64,000 nt of DNA, taken from DASXRA01 sp963737425 (GTDB lineage Bacteria; Actinomycetota; Actinomycetes; Mycobacteriales; Jatrophihabitantaceae). The translations under genes were made by a program, and so were the position numbers. Location: assembly GCA_963737425.1 (NCBI GenBank), contig CAVTSX010000004.1:284458-348457 (forward strand). The letters are read 5' to 3'. The notes under the pieces were generated by a model, which was not told the origin of the DNA, did not search any database, and was given only the letters and a program-made list of their open reading frames with translations. Below are positions 33,485-43,500 of the stretch, piece by piece (position 1 is the stretch's first letter; every line of letters starts with the position of its first letter).

Positions 33485-34786
33485 GTGGACGATCGTGTTG
33501 GGTCGTACAGTCGCCGGACTGCGCTCGGCGGAATCGGGGCCTTCTCGGCGGCCGTGCTCGGCTCGGTCGTCGCACCGGGAGTAGCCCAGGCCGCCCCACT
33601 GCCACCGCCCGGCTACGGCGTCGACGTCCGCCGGATGGGCGCCAAAGGTGACGGTCAGGCGGACGACTCCGTGGCCGTCCAGCGAGCACTCGATCTTGCC
33701 GGCAGCGGCGGTACGCATCTGGTGGTCATGCCACCCGGCACGTACCGGATCACCCAGCCGTTGGCCGCCGTTGCGCCGATCCACATCGTCGGACTTGGCG
33801 GCGAGGCCAGCAGCATTCTGAACTTCGAAGGGGCCCTGCCGTCCGGTCTCACGATCACGCAGGCGTCGACGGAGGAGCCGTACCCCGGTCCGCCGATCGA
33901 ACTGTCCGGACTCACCTTCCAGTACGGCGGTTCCGGGGCAGCGCTGTTCATCAGCGAGGACGGCGTGCGCTCGCCGTTTCAGAACACGCGAGTGGCCGGA
34001 TGCCGGTTCTACGTCAAGGGTTCAGCCACCGGATTGTCGAGCCTGAACCAGCGCTCGCTCGTCGTCACGCAGTGCCAGTTCCTCGGCTCGGGGCACAGCA
34101 CCGGGATCGCCATCAATGATTCCGACAACACGACGATCGTGCAGAACGTCTTTTACCATATGCAGTACGGGATTCATGGCATCAGAGGAGCCGTGCGCGT
34201 TTACAACGCCGGGTGCGTGGTGATCGGTAATTCCATGTCCGGCTTCGAGAAGGCGCTGTTCTTCGAGAACTGGGAGTCGGTGCAGATCGTCGGCAACATG
34301 CTCGACGGCGCGTCTCAGCAATGCGTGCACATGGTCGACTGCTACCGCGGGAGCCTGTCGGGCAACTACCTCGGCCCGACAGGCACCGAGTCGGCGCTGC
34401 TCATCGAAACGGTGACGCCGCGCGGCGGTCTCGGCCAGATCATGTTCCAGGACAACTACATCAACCACTACGCGGGCAACGACGGGCAAGCGGCCATCGC
34501 AGTGGTCGGCGCCAGTCCGCAGATCCCGGTGGACCAGGTCACCATCGGTGGAAACATCGTCAACGGTTATCCCGCGCTGGGCGCCATACACCTGAAGAAC
34601 GCGCAGAACGTCCTGATCACCGGCAACACGTTGAACCGGGCGAGCGCAACGGCCGACGGTGTCGTGGCGATCTACGACGAGACACCCGGCGCCAACCACA
34701 TCGTGCACAACATCGTCGATGCCGAGATCGTCGCGACCGGCGACACCGTCGCCGACAATTTCGACCGCGTGCCGGTGCCGGCTTGA
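33485..34786 (+). CDS. Tat-exported right-handed beta-helix (pectate-lyase-superfamily) protein
   Basis: A 433-residue protein. GTG 33485 is chosen because AGAGGG lies seven bases upstream; ATG 33467 has no such site. Twin-Arg signal SYSRRTALGGIGAFSAAVLGSVVAPGVAQA. The mature start GVDVRRMGAKGDGQADDSVAVQRALDLA is the pectate-lyase-3 entry motif of phage tailspike and rhamnogalacturonase-like proteins. Parallel-helix repeats follow with many NN/GN turns (INDSDNTTIVQN, NAQNVLITGNTLN). Probably an exported polysaccharide-binding or -degrading enzyme; catalytic residues were not assigned. Confidence 0.85.
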   Translation: MDDRVGSYSRRTALGGIGAFSAAVLGSVVAPGVAQAAPLPPPGYGVDVRRMGAKGDGQADDSVAVQRALDLAGSGGTHLVVMPPGTYRITQPLAAVAPIHIVGLGGEASSILNFEGALPSGLTITQASTEEPYPGPPIELSGLTFQYGGSGAALFISEDGVRSPFQNTRVAGCRFYVKGSATGLSSLNQRSLVVTQCQFLGSGHSTGIAINDSDNTTIVQNVFYHMQYGIHGIRGAVRVYNAGCVVIGNSMSGFEKALFFENWESVQIVGNMLDGASQQCVHMVDCYRGSLSGNYLGPTGTESALLIETVTPRGGLGQIMFQDNYINHYAGNDGQAAIAVVGASPQIPVDQVTIGGNIVNGYPALGAIHLKNAQNVLITGNTLNRASATADGVVAIYDETPGANHIVHNIVDAEIVATGDTVADNFDRVPVPA

Positions 34787-34877
34787 GAGTCCGCTGTCGT
34801 GACGAACGACGCTCGAGCGCTGAGTCGGTATCGAGCGGGCGGCGGAGTGGCTGGTTCACGACTCTGTCGTCGCTGGA

Positions 34878-35333
34878 TCAGTTGGGCGCGGAGACCTTCC
34901 GCACGAAGGCATCCGACGAAGTCAACGTACGGCCCGCCGCGTCCCTGACCTCGAGCCTGTGTACTGGTCGTTCGTGCCTCGTATCGAGCAGCACAGAGTG
35001 CGGCTCCTCTTGCTCGAAGAGGTAGTCCTCGCCCCACTGCCGGAGTCCGACGATGATGGCGAACAGGTCGCGTCCCTTCTCGGTGAGCGCGTACTCGTGG
35101 TACGTGGTGCCGTCTGATGCAGGAACGGCCTTGAGGATGCCTCTCGACACCAGTTCGCGCAGCCGAGACGCGAGGATGTTCTTGGCCAGCCCGAGGTTGC
35201 GCTGAAATTCCCCGAACCTGCTGATGCCGTCGAAGGCATCTCGGATGATCAGTAGGGACCAGCGGTCCCCGATGACATCGACCGCCCTAGCCACCGGGCA
35301 CTCTGCCCGGTCATGAGTCACGCGGCGCGGCAC
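34878..35333 (-). CDS. HxlR-family transcriptional regulator
   Basis: A 151-residue protein from GTG 35333 behind AGGGGG. The HxlR winged helix is textbook: CPVARAVDVIGDRWSLLIIRDAFDGISRFGEFQRNLGLAKNILASRLRELVSRGILK, then YHEYALTEKGRDLF. The C-terminal extension (~110-151) may bind a ligand. It is divergent from the nitrilase operon across 148 bp containing two similar 17-bp inverted repeats, so it most likely regulates itself and that operon. Confidence 0.9.
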   Translation of the reverse strand: MPRRVTHDRAECPVARAVDVIGDRWSLLIIRDAFDGISRFGEFQRNLGLAKNILASRLRELVSRGILKAVPASDGTTYHEYALTEKGRDLFAIIVGLRQWGEDYLFEQEEPHSVLLDTRHERPVHRLEVRDAAGRTLTSSDAFVRKVSAPN

Positions 35334-35388
35334 GTTCGGCCCCCTGCAGTCCCTGGATCAGCCCACTCGGAATTCTTCCCGAGCGATC

Positions 35389-35405
35389 GGTTGCAAGTTT
35401 AAACC
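35389..35405. promoter_or_regulatory. HxlR operator candidate 1
   Basis: GGTTGCAAGTTTAAACC, an imperfect 17-bp inverted repeat, 56 bp from the hxlR start. Its centre is 41 bp, close to four helical turns, from the perfect copy at 35430. Confidence 0.6.
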
Positions 35406-35429
35406 ATCCTTGCTACGGTCCGCCGAACT

Positions 35430-35446
35430 GGTTTCAACTTGAAACC
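35430..35446. promoter_or_regulatory. HxlR operator candidate 2
   Basis: GGTTTCAACTTGAAACC: perfect 8-bp arms around one base, 35 bp upstream of the nitrilase start. It would overlap the nitrilase promoter, which suggests repression. Confidence 0.65.
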
Positions 35447-35481
35447 GATGTCGGGAGAACGGCAGCCGAAGGAGGAGTGTC

Positions 35482-36393
35482 ATGACGGCACCATCAGAGG
35501 TCTCCATCGAGACGCGAGTCAGCGCGGCGCGGGTCGCGGTTGTGCAGTTCGAACCGCGAGTCGGAGTCGAGAACCTCAAGTCCAACGCCGCGGCCGTAGA
35601 GGAGCGACTGGCCGTGGCCGCAGACGCCGGCGCCGGCCTCATCGTCCTGCCCGAGCTGGCCACCACCGGATACGTGTTCGAGACCCGCGATGAGGCCTTC
35701 GCGCATGCTGAGCCCGTTCCGGACGGCCGCACTGTGGAGTCATTCGCACGAATCGCGGCCGACCGTGACGTGTACATCGTCGGATGCGTCGTAGAGCAGG
35801 CTGGCGAGAAGCTCTACGACACTGCGGTCCTTGTCGGTCCTGGGGGGTACATCGGTCGGTACCGCAAGACGCATCTGTGGAACACCGAGAAACTCTGGTT
35901 TACCCCTGGCGACGAAGGCTTCTCGGTGTTTGAAACGCGCATCGGGCGCATCGGGCTCCTTGTCTGCTGGGACATCTGGTTCCCGGAGACGGCGCGGATC
36001 GTCGCACAGATGGGCGCGGACATCATCTGCATCCCGACGGGCTGGGTATGGACGCCTCCACCCCTCTACGACGACAGCGGTGTCTGTATGGCCGCGTACC
36101 TGACGATCACGGCTGCGCACGCGAACAACGTCTTTATCGCCACCGCGGACCGAATCGGCCAAGAGCGTGGCGCGGGGTTCATGGGGAACTCACTCATCGC
36201 GGGCACGAACGGCTGGCCGATCGACCGGATCGCCGGGCCGGATGAGGACACAATCATCTACGCGGACGTCGATCTCACCTCGTCGCGGACCGCTTCGATC
36301 TGGAACCAACTCAACGACCTTCATCGTGACCGTCGCACCGACCTGTACGACCAGATGCTCGGCTACAAGGGCAGCGCTCCGCTGCCGAGGTGA
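35482..36393 (+). CDS. Nitrilase-superfamily carbon-nitrogen hydrolase
   Basis: A 303-residue enzyme. The Glu-Lys-Cys triad is visible: E58 (VLPELATTGY), K129 (YRKTHLW) and C162 (LLVCWDIWFPE). The family hydrolyses nitriles, amides or carbamoyl groups; the sequence context around Cys (CWDIWFPE) fits an amidase or N-carbamoyl hydrolase at least as well as a true nitrilase. ATG 35482 follows AGGAGTGTC. First gene of an operon with a membrane protein, an amidase-signature enzyme and a tautomerase. Confidence 0.88.
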   Translation: MTAPSEVSIETRVSAARVAVVQFEPRVGVENLKSNAAAVEERLAVAADAGAGLIVLPELATTGYVFETRDEAFAHAEPVPDGRTVESFARIAADRDVYIVGCVVEQAGEKLYDTAVLVGPGGYIGRYRKTHLWNTEKLWFTPGDEGFSVFETRIGRIGLLVCWDIWFPETARIVAQMGADIICIPTGWVWTPPPLYDDSGVCMAAYLTITAAHANNVFIATADRIGQERGAGFMGNSLIAGTNGWPIDRIAGPDEDTIIYADVDLTSSRTASIWNQLNDLHRDRRTDLYDQMLGYKGSAPLPR

Positions 36394-36397
36394 CGCC

Positions 36398-37594
36398 ATG
36401 GTGACAGTCCAAGGCGCATGGAACCTCCCGCGCACGCGTCGGATCGGGCGCACCGTGGGCCTTCTGGGTTGCGCTCTTCTGGTTACATCGGTCGCCTGGG
36501 TCCTGGCCGCGAGCACCTCGGATGTCGTGGGGCAGCCGTGGAGCGGCGACTACAGCGACGTGGGCCACCTGGCTTCCTGGCTGATCTCATCGATCAGCGA
36601 GCCGCAGTTCTACGCGGCTGCCCCGGCCAGCGCCTGCATGCTCCTGGGTGGCCTCTTCGCGCATCTCGCACATCGGCGGTCGTGGCACTACAAGGGATTC
36701 GTCCAGGCCTGTGGCTCAGGGATCTGGCCATGGGTAGTCACGAGCGGGCTGGCCAGCCTGCTGCTGAGCAATCTTGTTTGGGGATGGACGCTGCGGCCGG
36801 GCCTCTGGCAGCCACTGTTCGTGCCGCTCGTTTCGGTCGCGCCAGCCATGGTCGTCCTCTACGGTCCCGGATGGGGCGTCAGCCTGACGGGCGTGATCTC
36901 GGGGGCGCTCCTGGCTCCGCCGGCTTCCATCCTTGCGGTGGACTACGTCTGCAAGCCGTTGGAACTCCCACTGGTCGTCGGAGCCACCACCGGAATGTGG
37001 GTCGGAGCCGTCGCAGCCTTCTGGCTGTGTCGACGGCTCCCGTGGATGCCGGCACCCGGCGCGTGGCGCACCGACAGGTACGACCGCTCAAACCCCACGG
37101 CGACCATCGGGCCCGCCTCCTCACTGATGTGGATCGCGCGCCCTGCTCTGGCGGACTTCAGCGAAGCCCAGTTCTTCGGCAACGAGTGGGCGAGCGCGGC
37201 GCTGATCCTCGGAGCCGTCGTCACATACCTGGTCAGCCCGTCGACCCCTGCCTACGGATCAGGCCTACTCCCAGCCGTGCTTACCAGCCAAGCGGTCACT
37301 GCCGTTGCCGGGGTGATCCTCTGGCGACGGCGTTGGAAGGCCCACGGCTTCTACCCGACGTTCGTGCCGGTAGTCTCCGTCGCCCCGGCCTGTGTGCTGA
37401 CCTTCGGCGGAACAGCGCAGTCCATCGCGGCCGGTGCGTTAGCCGGCGCGCTCATTGCTCCCCCTGTCGCCGCGGCCATCTCAACTCGGCTGCCTGCCAC
37501 CGTCCATCCCGTCATCGGCAACGTGGCTTCGATGACTATCTGCACGGCTCTCATCGTTCCGCTACTCAAACTCATACCCGGATTGGCCCCATGA
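36398..37594 (+). CDS. Polytopic membrane protein with internal duplication, unknown transporter candidate
   Basis: A 398-residue protein from ATG 36398, 4 bp after the nitrilase stop. Roughly ten hydrophobic segments. Two halves carry related blocks: PLFVPLVSVAPAMVVLYGPGWG with SGALLAPPASILAVD, and PTFVPVVSVAPACVLTFGGTAQ with AGALIAPPVAAAIST, about 210 residues apart. Such internal symmetry is typical of secondary transporters. I do not recognise the family. Its place between nitrilase and amidase suggests uptake of their substrate. The stop overlaps the amidase start (ATGA). Confidence 0.8.
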   Translation: MVTVQGAWNLPRTRRIGRTVGLLGCALLVTSVAWVLAASTSDVVGQPWSGDYSDVGHLASWLISSISEPQFYAAAPASACMLLGGLFAHLAHRRSWHYKGFVQACGSGIWPWVVTSGLASLLLSNLVWGWTLRPGLWQPLFVPLVSVAPAMVVLYGPGWGVSLTGVISGALLAPPASILAVDYVCKPLELPLVVGATTGMWVGAVAAFWLCRRLPWMPAPGAWRTDRYDRSNPTATIGPASSLMWIARPALADFSEAQFFGNEWASAALILGAVVTYLVSPSTPAYGSGLLPAVLTSQAVTAVAGVILWRRRWKAHGFYPTFVPVVSVAPACVLTFGGTAQSIAAGALAGALIAPPVAAAISTRLPATVHPVIGNVASMTICTALIVPLLKLIPGLAP

Positions 37595-38955
37595 CCCCGG
37601 CACTCTGGCCCGGACCCACAATCGTCGAACTCGCTCAAGCCCTACGCACTCGCGAAACGTCGGCAACCGAACTGGTCGAGCAATCGTTGCGGCGTGCCCA
37701 CGAGCTCAACCCGACCTTGAATGCATTCGTCCTCATCGACGAGGAAGGCGCCCGCACAGCGGCGCAAACGGCTGACGAAGAGTTGGCTGCCGGCGTCGAT
37801 CGAGGTCCCCTGCATGGCATTCCTGTCGCGGTCAAGGATCTCATCGACATGGCCGGATTACCCACCACCTGTGGATCGGCGACATCCTTCGGCTCCACCG
37901 CGACCGACGACGCCGACATCGTGAAGCGATTGCGGCACTGCGGCGCAGTCATCGTCGGAAAGACCACGCTGCACGAATTCGCCTACGGCGCCACCGGTGA
38001 CCGCTCGGTCCATGGCCCCTCCCGCAACCCGCGAGATCCCAGCCGCATGTCAGGCGGTAGCAGCGGCGGAAGCGCGGTCGCCGTGGCATCGGGCATCGTG
38101 CCGCTCGCGCTAGGAACAGACACAGCTGGATCCGTGCGTGTGCCAGCCGCCCTGTGTGGCGCCGTCGGACTCAAGCCGGCCTACGACGCCCTGCCCAGCA
38201 AAGGCGTGTACCCCCTGGCGCCCACGCTCGACCACGTGGGCGTCTTCGCTGTTACCATCATGGACGCCCACATTGGCTACGACGCACTCAGCGATCGGCC
38301 GACCGGGATCCTGCTCGACAATCCCGCTCAACTCAGCGTTGGATGGATCCCACCGAACGACATCGCAGCGACAGATCCACGCATCGAAGTACTCACCCGG
38401 GACCTCGTCGGCCAGGCCGGGTTCACCCTGGCCACGGTGCAGGGCTTCCCGGGACGACAGTGCGAGCAAAGCCTGTTCGACGTCTTCTCCACCCTCCAAG
38501 GCAGCGAGGCATTTCGCGTACACCAACACCACCTCGAACGAGACCGAGATCTGATCGACCCAGAAGTCCTCGCGCGACTCAACCACGGCCAGGAGATATC
38601 GACCACGCTCTACGCCCAAGCCAACGAGGCCCGCAACGACCTGCGCATGACCGTCAACGAGCTACTGTCTGTCCACGACGTTCTCGCTATGCCGTCCGTA
38701 CCGATCGTGGCCCCGCCCGTGGACGCCCGCAGTGTCATGGTGGCCGACACCAACCTTGAGGTACGCACGGCCCTTCTCTCCCTGACCTATCCATGGAACA
38801 TGGCAGGCGTACCGGCCATGAGTGTGCCCGCAGGCGAAATCGAGGGACTGCCCGCATCGCTCCAGCTAGTCACTGCTCCCGGCAACGAGCACCTGATGTT
38901 CGCGGCAGCCCAGGCAATTCAGGACGCACGCCTGCAACCGTCTGCCCCACGTTGA
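37591..38955 (+). CDS. Amidase-signature (AS) family amidase
   Basis: A 454-residue enzyme; its ATG overlaps the stop of the membrane protein gene. The Ser-cisSer-Lys triad is clear: K82 (GIPVAVKDLIDM), cis-Ser S157 in MSGGSSGGSAVAVASG and nucleophile S181 in GTDTAGSVRVPAALCG. The C-terminal WNMAGVPAMSVPAG completes the family pattern. It would release ammonia from an amide, perhaps the product or a relative of the nitrilase-family substrate. No GatB/GatC genes are near, so it is not the tRNA amidotransferase subunit. Confidence 0.92.
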   Translation: MTPALWPGPTIVELAQALRTRETSATELVEQSLRRAHELNPTLNAFVLIDEEGARTAAQTADEELAAGVDRGPLHGIPVAVKDLIDMAGLPTTCGSATSFGSTATDDADIVKRLRHCGAVIVGKTTLHEFAYGATGDRSVHGPSRNPRDPSRMSGGSSGGSAVAVASGIVPLALGTDTAGSVRVPAALCGAVGLKPAYDALPSKGVYPLAPTLDHVGVFAVTIMDAHIGYDALSDRPTGILLDNPAQLSVGWIPPNDIAATDPRIEVLTRDLVGQAGFTLATVQGFPGRQCEQSLFDVFSTLQGSEAFRVHQHHLERDRDLIDPEVLARLNHGQEISTTLYAQANEARNDLRMTVNELLSVHDVLAMPSVPIVAPPVDARSVMVADTNLEVRTALLSLTYPWNMAGVPAMSVPAGEIEGLPASLQLVTAPGNEHLMFAAAQAIQDARLQPSAPR

Positions 38956-38998
38956 GATCGACCCGATCACGCCGCTCCAAGCAGAAGATAGGAACCCC

Positions 38999-39451
38999 GT
39001 GCCATCAATCCAGATCGACCTGCCGCTGACTGTGACCCCACCGACCAAGCAGGCCCTGGCCCAGCGAGTCGGCTCCATCTACGCGCAGATCATGCAGGTG
39101 GGCATGGACATTCTCACGATCTCTGTGCACGACCTCGGGGAGGGGAGTGTGTGGCGGTGTCGAGCGTCCGGCCCGCCAACCCCCTCCTCGCTCATCATGT
39201 GTGACATCCGAGAAGGCCGTCCCGTCGAGACCAGAGCCAAGCTGGCGCAGTCCCTGATCGACGTGTGCGTGGAGATGTTCGATCTGGACCCGCTCTGGGT
39301 CAAAGTCGAGTTCACCCAGCATGCCAGCGAGGACATGTACCACCCGCACTTGGGCGGATTCAACTCCGACTGGCGCGGTGACGAGACCGAGCAGACGGGA
39401 CCTGCCCCGGCGGCGACTAAGGATGGAGTGGCTCGCGATGGCGGCGAGTAA
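38999..39451 (+). CDS. Tautomerase-family protein
   Basis: A 150-residue protein starting GTG 38999. After Met removal it would begin with Pro (PSIQIDLPLTVTP), the catalytic base of the 4-oxalocrotonate tautomerase/MIF superfamily. Two similar beta-alpha-beta units are seen (QALAQRVGSIYAQIMQVGMDILTISVHD; RAKLAQSLIDVCVEMFDLDPLWVKVEFTQH), so it is a fused two-unit form. Ring-cleavage or keto-enol isomerisation in the operon pathway is plausible. Its 3' end overlaps the phosphotransferase start. Confidence 0.75.
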   Translation: MPSIQIDLPLTVTPPTKQALAQRVGSIYAQIMQVGMDILTISVHDLGEGSVWRCRASGPPTPSSLIMCDIREGRPVETRAKLAQSLIDVCVEMFDLDPLWVKVEFTQHASEDMYHPHLGGFNSDWRGDETEQTGPAPAATKDGVARDGGE

Positions 39452-40367
39452 GAACAGGCTGCTGTGGCATCAGTTGCCGGACGCTGTTCGCCGACAGGTC
39501 GAGCGAATCGCGGGCGATCGGGTGGTCGCCGGCGAGAATCAGCCTGGTGGGTTTTCGCCGGGCCTGGCCTCGCGGTTGACGCTTGCGGGCGGTGGTCGGG
39601 TGTTCGCCAAGGTGATCAGCAGCGACTGGCCCGCAGAGGCCGACTTTCACCGCAACGAGGCCCGGATCGCGGCCGCGCTGCCGCGCGGCGTTCCGGCCCC
39701 GCGACTGTGGGATTCATTCGACGACGGTGAGTGGATCGGTCTGGTATTCGACGACATCTACGGGCACGAGCCGGTGCAGCCGTGGCGCGATGCGCAACTG
39801 TCTCGCGTACTGGCGGCGCTCACGGACCTCGCGCGCGCGACGACGCCGTCGCCGGTCGCGGTCGGTACTGATCACCCTCGGCTGGGCGGCTGGGCCGAAG
39901 TCGCCGGCAAAGACGAGGCGCTGCGCCGTCTGTGCGCGGTCGAACCTTGGGCGGCTGATCATCTCGAACTGCTCGTCGAACTCGAACGTGACGGGCTCGC
40001 GGCTGCGCGTGGCAACAGCCTCGTGCACTTCGATCTCTACCCGCACAACGTGTTGCTGGGGCGCGAGCGCGTCTATTTCGTGGACTGGCCGCACGCGCGT
40101 CTGGGCAACCCGCTGGTCGATCTCGTCCTCCTTCTGTCGACCGTTGCTATCAGGGGAGCCGACCCCAGCCCATTGGCCCGGTCGCATCCTCTGACGGACG
40201 GCGTCGACCCGGGCACGCTCGACATGATTCTCGCGGCGCACGCAGGGTTCTGCATGGTCGGTGCGCTCGGCCCGGGTACTGCCGAATACCGGCCGATACT
40301 GGATGCCAAGCTGACGCTGGCGCGTGGCTCGCTCAGTTGGCTCGCCCATCGGATCGGTCGGCCGTAA
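39438..40367 (+). CDS. Aminoglycoside-phosphotransferase-fold kinase
   Basis: A 309-residue protein; ATG 39438 overlaps the tautomerase gene by 14 bp (ATG 39423 is an alternative). The APH fold shows a catalytic loop NSLVHFDLYPHNVLL and a metal-binding VYFVDWPHARLGNPLVDL, with a lysine in the VFAKVISSDWPAEADFHRNEARI segment. Relatives phosphorylate sugars, choline, aminoglycosides or macrolides. The operon location argues for a metabolic small-molecule kinase more than a resistance enzyme, but this is not decided. Confidence 0.85.
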   Translation: MAASKNRLLWHQLPDAVRRQVERIAGDRVVAGENQPGGFSPGLASRLTLAGGGRVFAKVISSDWPAEADFHRNEARIAAALPRGVPAPRLWDSFDDGEWIGLVFDDIYGHEPVQPWRDAQLSRVLAALTDLARATTPSPVAVGTDHPRLGGWAEVAGKDEALRRLCAVEPWAADHLELLVELERDGLAAARGNSLVHFDLYPHNVLLGRERVYFVDWPHARLGNPLVDLVLLLSTVAIRGADPSPLARSHPLTDGVDPGTLDMILAAHAGFCMVGALGPGTAEYRPILDAKLTLARGSLSWLAHRIGRP

Positions 40368-40505
40368 CTGCGCGACGGCTAGGCAGATGGCCAAAGTCTG
40401 CCATTTCGGATTTGCGCCACCAGAAACTGTGGACGGCCATCGGCGCGGCTGACAACGTCGCACGGGCGCATCACGGTGATGTGCTCGTGATCTGCGGGGG
40501 GCCTT

Positions 40506-43500
40506 GTGCCTGTGCCGACTTCCGGAATCCGCCGCGGCCTCACCGCGCTGGCCATCGCTGCCGTAACGCTCGGCATCGTGAACCCGGTGACCGCCGGGTC
40601 GCAGCCGCCCGTCGAAGGCGCGGCGCGCAAGGTCGAACCGGCGTTGCTGGCAGACCTCGGCGGTGGTGGCCGGGCCGCCACCGTCATCGAGTTCACCGAT
40701 ACGGCGGACCTCTCGGCGGCGAGCCGGATCAAGGACTGGAACCAGCGCGGCCGGGCAGTGGTCGACGCCCTGCAATCCACGGCTAAGCGCAGTCAGGCTG
40801 CGGTCGCCGACCAGTTGACGAGGCAGGGCGTGCACTACCAGTCGTTCTGGATCGACAACACCATCTACGTCGCGGACGGCACGGCCCCGCTGGCCATGGC
40901 TGCGGCTGCGGACGCGCACGTGAAGTCGGTGCGCACGGCACAGACGGTCCCCTTGCAGAAACCCGTTGCGGGCAAGGCACTTGCGACGGCGGCCGGCGGC
41001 GTCGAGTGGGGCATTGCCGACATCAAGGCCGACCAGGTGTGGCAGACATTCGGCGACCGTGGCGAGGGCATCGTGGTGGCGAATATCGACTCGGGGGTCC
41101 AGTTCGATCACCCGGCTCTCGTCGCCGCGTACCGCGGCAACCGCGGCGATGGCAGCTTCGATCACAACTACAACTGGTGGGATCCGTCCTCGGTCTGTGG
41201 CAGCCCGTCGTTGGCGCCGTGCGACAACAACAGCCACGGCACCCACACGATGGGGACGATGGTCGGCGACGGCGGCGACGGCAACCACATCGGCGTCGCA
41301 CCCGGAGCGAAGTGGATCGCCGCCAAGGGATGCGAGTCCGGTGGCTGCAGCGAGTTCGCACTGACCTCGTCCGCGCAGTGGGTCCTGGCGCCGACCGACC
41401 TCGCCGGCGCGAATCCGGATCCCGCGAAGCGACCCAACATCGTGAACAACTCCTGGGGCAGCGCGGGCGGCGACGACTGGTACCGGGACTTCGTCCACGC
41501 CTGGGTGGCGTCGGGGATGTTTCCCGCCTTCGCGGCGGGCAACGACGGCCCGGCCTGCGGAACCGCCGGATCGCCCGGCGACTACGACGAGTCCTACGCG
41601 GTGGGAAACTACGCGGCCGGCGGAACGATCTCGCCGAGATCGAGCCGGGGAGCCGCGGCCTCGGGGCAAACCAAGCCGGACATCTCAGCACCGGGCACGA
41701 ACGTTCGCTCGAGCGTCCCGGGCGGGCGCTACGCCGCGTACGACGGGACGTCGATGGCCACGCCGCACGTCGCCGGAACTGTCGCGCTGATGTGGTCGCG
41801 ATCCCCGGCACTCGTCGGTGACATCGAGGGCACGCGGCAACTGCTGGACGACACCGCCCGCGACCACGCCGATGCACAGTGCGGCGGCACCCCGGACGAC
41901 AACAACGTGTACGGCGAGGGCGAACTCGACGCACTCGCGGCGGTGAGCGCCGTGCCCACCGGCGACGTGGGGAGGCTGTCCGGCACGGTGACCGACGTGG
42001 CGACCGGCAAGGCGATCGCCGGCGCGGTACTCGCGTTCACCGGGCCGTCGGCGCGCAACGCGACGAGCCGGCCGGACGGCACGTACTCGATCAGCCTCAC
42101 ACAGGGCGGCTACGACGTCGCGGTGTCGATCTTCGGCTATCGCACGGCCCATCTCAGCGTCGTCGTGACGGGCGGGCAGGCAGCGACCCGCGACGTCGCG
42201 TTGTCGGAGGCACGGCGTGTGGTGATGAGCGGACAGGTTCGCGACGGCTCCGGTCACGGCTGGCCGCTGTACGCGAAGGTCGTCGTCGAAGACACTCCGG
42301 TGAGCACGTACACCGACCCCGTCACCGGCCGGTATTCGGTACAGCTACCCGAGGGCAGTTCGTACGCCGTGGACGTCGAGTCGCAGTACCCGGGCTACGT
42401 CGGACAGACGCAGCAGGTCGAGGTCGACGCGCCGGTGACGCGCGACTACATGCTCACGGCGGACGCGGCCAGTTGCAGCGCGCCCGGGTACCGCCGCGGC
42501 GCGGCCGGCCTGCACCAGAGCTTCGATTCCGGCGCGACGCCCGCCGGATGGGCGGTCGTCGACAACGGCAGCACCGGGCAGGTGTGGCGTTTCGCCGACG
42601 ATGGCGGGCACGGCAACCTGACCGGCGGCACCGGCCGGTTCGCCGTGCTGGACAGCTACAAGTACGGCGTCCACGGCCAGCAGGACGCCTCGCTGGCTTC
42701 GCCGCCGACCAACCTGCGCGCAGTGGCCGATCCGGTGCTCGAATTCCGCACCGACTTCAAGGACTACTTCCACGACCGGGCCGATGTCGACCTGTCGCTC
42801 GACGGCGGCTCGACGTGGACGAACGTCTGGCGCCCCAGCGCCGACGTCCGCGGGCCGACGAAGGTTCGGGTGCCTTTGCCGACGGCGGCCAATCAGCCGT
42901 CGGTGCAGGTGCGATTCCACTACGGGCCGCGCAGCTACGGCTGGTGGTGGCAGGTCGACGACGTGTACGTGGGCTCGTCCGGCTGCGAAAAGGCCCCTGG
43001 TGGGTTGCTGCTCGGCCGCACCACCAGCAGCGTGACCGGCAAGGGCCTGGCCGGCGTGGCAGTCGGCACCGAGGGTGCCGTTCCGTCGACGAGTGCCGCG
43101 ACCCCCGACGACACGCGGCTCGGCGACGGCCTCTACTGGCTGTTCGCATCGGCCGGGTCCGGCGCGAGCCGCTACACGGCCGCGCTGGTCGATTACAGCG
43201 ACCGCACCGAGAAGATCCAGGTGCGCAGCGATGCGGCGACCCGGCACGACTTCGCGCTCGAATCCGGACGGCTGACCGCGCCACGCAGCATCACGGCGAC
43301 CGTCGAGCTCGGCCGGAAGTCCACCGTCGAGATCGACCTGGCGAACACGGGCGACCAGCCGGCGACGTACGAGCTGGGCGAGCGCGAGGCCGGCGGCGAC
43401 GTCGCGGCGAAGGCCGCCGCAGCTACGGCGACAGATGTGCCGGTGCTGCACATCCCGGTCCACGCGAACCCGCTACCCGGCACCGAGACCGAGACCACGA

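Noticed and set aside
36418..38955. 845-residue plus-strand open frame
   Set aside because: Its first part is out of frame with the membrane protein gene and lacks motifs; the amidase frame proper begins at 37591 with an ATGA overlap.
39714..41669. 651-residue minus-strand open frame
   Set aside because: It lies antisense to the phosphotransferase and subtilase genes, whose catalytic motifs are unambiguous.
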